Below are positions 5,529 to 6,339 of a DNA stretch of 6,339 bases, in pieces (within the stretch, counting starts at the first letter, position 1; each line of letters begins with the position of its first letter). The stretch is from Methanobacteriota archaeon. Its GTDB lineage: Archaea; Halobacteriota; Methanocellia; Methanocellales; Methanocellaceae. The notes under the pieces are model-generated. The model ran no database searches. It saw nothing but the letters and a program-made list of their open reading frames with translations, and was not told the DNA's origin. A program made the position numbers and the translations under genes. The stretch is taken from assembly GCA_023436075.1 (NCBI GenBank), contig JAEZKS010000088.1, positions 1 to 6,339 on the forward strand. Reading direction: 5' to 3'.

Positions 5529-6339
5529 TTAAGTCCCCTTCGCCATGATCTGGCGCTCCTGCTCCGTGACCTTGGCCAGCACTGCGTCCACATCGCCGAT
5601 TTCGACGATCTTGCCCGCCCGCATGAGCATGACGCGATCACAGACCATTTTCACGAACTCCATGTCGTGGGACACGATGACGAAGGTCTCATTGATCTCT
5701 TCCCGGGAAGTCAGGATCGAGTTGGCCACGTCCCGCTTGGTGAACGGGTCCATGGTGCCGGTCGGCTCGTCGAGCACGACGACGCGCGGCTCGCGGATGA
5801 GTACCTGCGCCAGTGCGACGCGGTGTCTTTCGCCTTCGGACAGCTCGTTCGGGTATTTGGCCAGCACTTCCTGGGCCTTGTCCTCGGTGAAACCGGCTAT
5901 CACGAGCGTGTGAATCGCCTTCCGTTCGGCCAACTCCGCGGGGAAGTCCAGTCCGATGGCATCAGTCAGGTTTTCCACGACCGTCCGGTGCGGGTAGAGG
6001 TCGTACTCCTGATGCAGGAGGCCGACGTACATCTTGGCCCGGCCACGGGCATAATAGCCCGGCTCGAGCATGTTGACCCAGTCGTCGCCGATGCGCACCT
6101 CGACCATGCCGTGAGCGTCCTCCATGTTGCCGGTGATCGTGTTCGAGAGCGACGTCTTGCCGGCGCCGCTCACCCCGACGATGCCGAAGATCTCGCCTTC
6201 TTTCACGTCGAAGGTGACGTGGTTGATCGCCTTGATCACGCCCCGGTCTATGGAGACGTAGACCTTCTCCAGGTCCGCTGCCCGGATGATCGGCTGGCCG
6301 GCCGCGAATTCCTTCTTGTACCCGGCCTTCTGGGATTTA
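5529..6339 (-). CDS. atwA: AtwA (component A2), C-terminal ABC ATPase domain, partial at window edge
   Basis: AtwA is the cytoplasmic double-ABC ATPase, called component A2, needed for ATP-dependent reductive activation of methyl-coenzyme M reductase. The reading frame stays open to the right edge, so the N-terminal domain lies outside; about 269 residues are visible. The GTG at 6239 is internal, because the upstream codons continue as ABC domain sequence (PIIRAADLEKVYVSIDRG). In visible-fragment numbering there is a Walker A GVSGAGKT (about 55-62), a Q-loop glutamine in LLHQEYD (about 110), a variant signature LSEGE in place of LSGGQ (about 166-170), Walker B VVVLDEP (about 186-192) and an H-loop histidine in IVSHD (about 224). 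All catalytic motifs are therefore present. No membrane segment is seen. It lies 85 bp upstream of mmp3, whose product is reported in the same complex. A generic ABC ATPase is the alternative, but the LSEGERHRVALAQVL block and this neighbourhood favour AtwA. Confidence 0.88.
   Translation of the reverse strand, partial: KSQKAGYKKEFAAGQPIIRAADLEKVYVSIDRGVIKAINHVTFDVKEGEIFGIVGVSGAGKTSLSNTITGNMEDAHGMVEVRIGDDWVNMLEPGYYARGRAKMYVGLLHQEYDLYPHRTVVENLTDAIGLDFPAELAERKAIHTLVIAGFTEDKAQEVLAKYPNELSEGERHRVALAQVLIREPRVVVLDEPTGTMDPFTKRDVANSILTSREEINETFVIVSHDMEFVKMVCDRVMLMRAGKIVEIGDVDAVLAKVTEQERQIMAKGT

Noticed and set aside
5529..6239. Complete single-domain ABC ATPase starting at the GTG at 6239
   Set aside because: In-frame codons upstream of 6239 encode the normal first strand of an ABC domain and remain open to the window edge, so the gene is a fragment of a longer one.

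Overview
The window is a methanogen genome segment. It holds one minus-strand block of methanogenesis-marker genes whose products belong to, or are tied to, the machinery that activates methyl-coenzyme M reductase (MCR). Family names rest on recognising protein motifs, since no search could be run. The GC-rich coding sequence, archaeal-style TATA/BRE element and oligo-T tract, and the occurrence of these families only in archaeal methanogens (and some methane/alkane-oxidising relatives) point to a euryarchaeal methanogen. The composition and gene order would suit a Class II methanogen such as Methanocellales, but the exact taxon is a guess.

Layout in the direction of transcription (right to left). 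At 6339-5529 is the C-terminal ABC ATPase domain of AtwA (component A2), cut by the window edge. An 85-bp gap (5528-5444) carries an oligo-T tract, a GC hairpin and a TATA-like promoter. Six genes follow without a single free base between them: mmp3 (5443-3878), mmp6 (3878-3432), mmp5 (3435-2968), mmp15 (2971-1724), mmp17 (1727-1092) and mmp7 (1092-172). Every junction is a 1-base (TAATG/TGATG) or 4-base (ATGA) overlap, and most starts have a recognisable Shine-Dalgarno sequence. The last 171 bases hold no convincing gene. They contain a two-copy 19-bp direct repeat and a hairpin with oligo-T tracts that may end the transcript.

How the genes work together. From memory of published work, AtwA, Mmp3, Mmp7, Mmp17 and McrC form the ATP-dependent complex that reduces the Ni of coenzyme F430 in MCR to the active Ni(I) state. 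Mmp5, Mmp6 and Mmp15 are less understood. Mmp15 looks like an ATP-driven electron activator of the 2-hydroxyacyl-CoA dehydratase/benzoyl-CoA reductase type, with an N-terminal extension that resembles Mmp5. The operon therefore appears to combine two unrelated ATPases, an ABC type and an ASKHA electron-activator type. The second may supply low-potential electrons or mature an Fe-S cluster for the first; that is inference. mcrC itself is not in the window, but Mmp7 resembles McrC.
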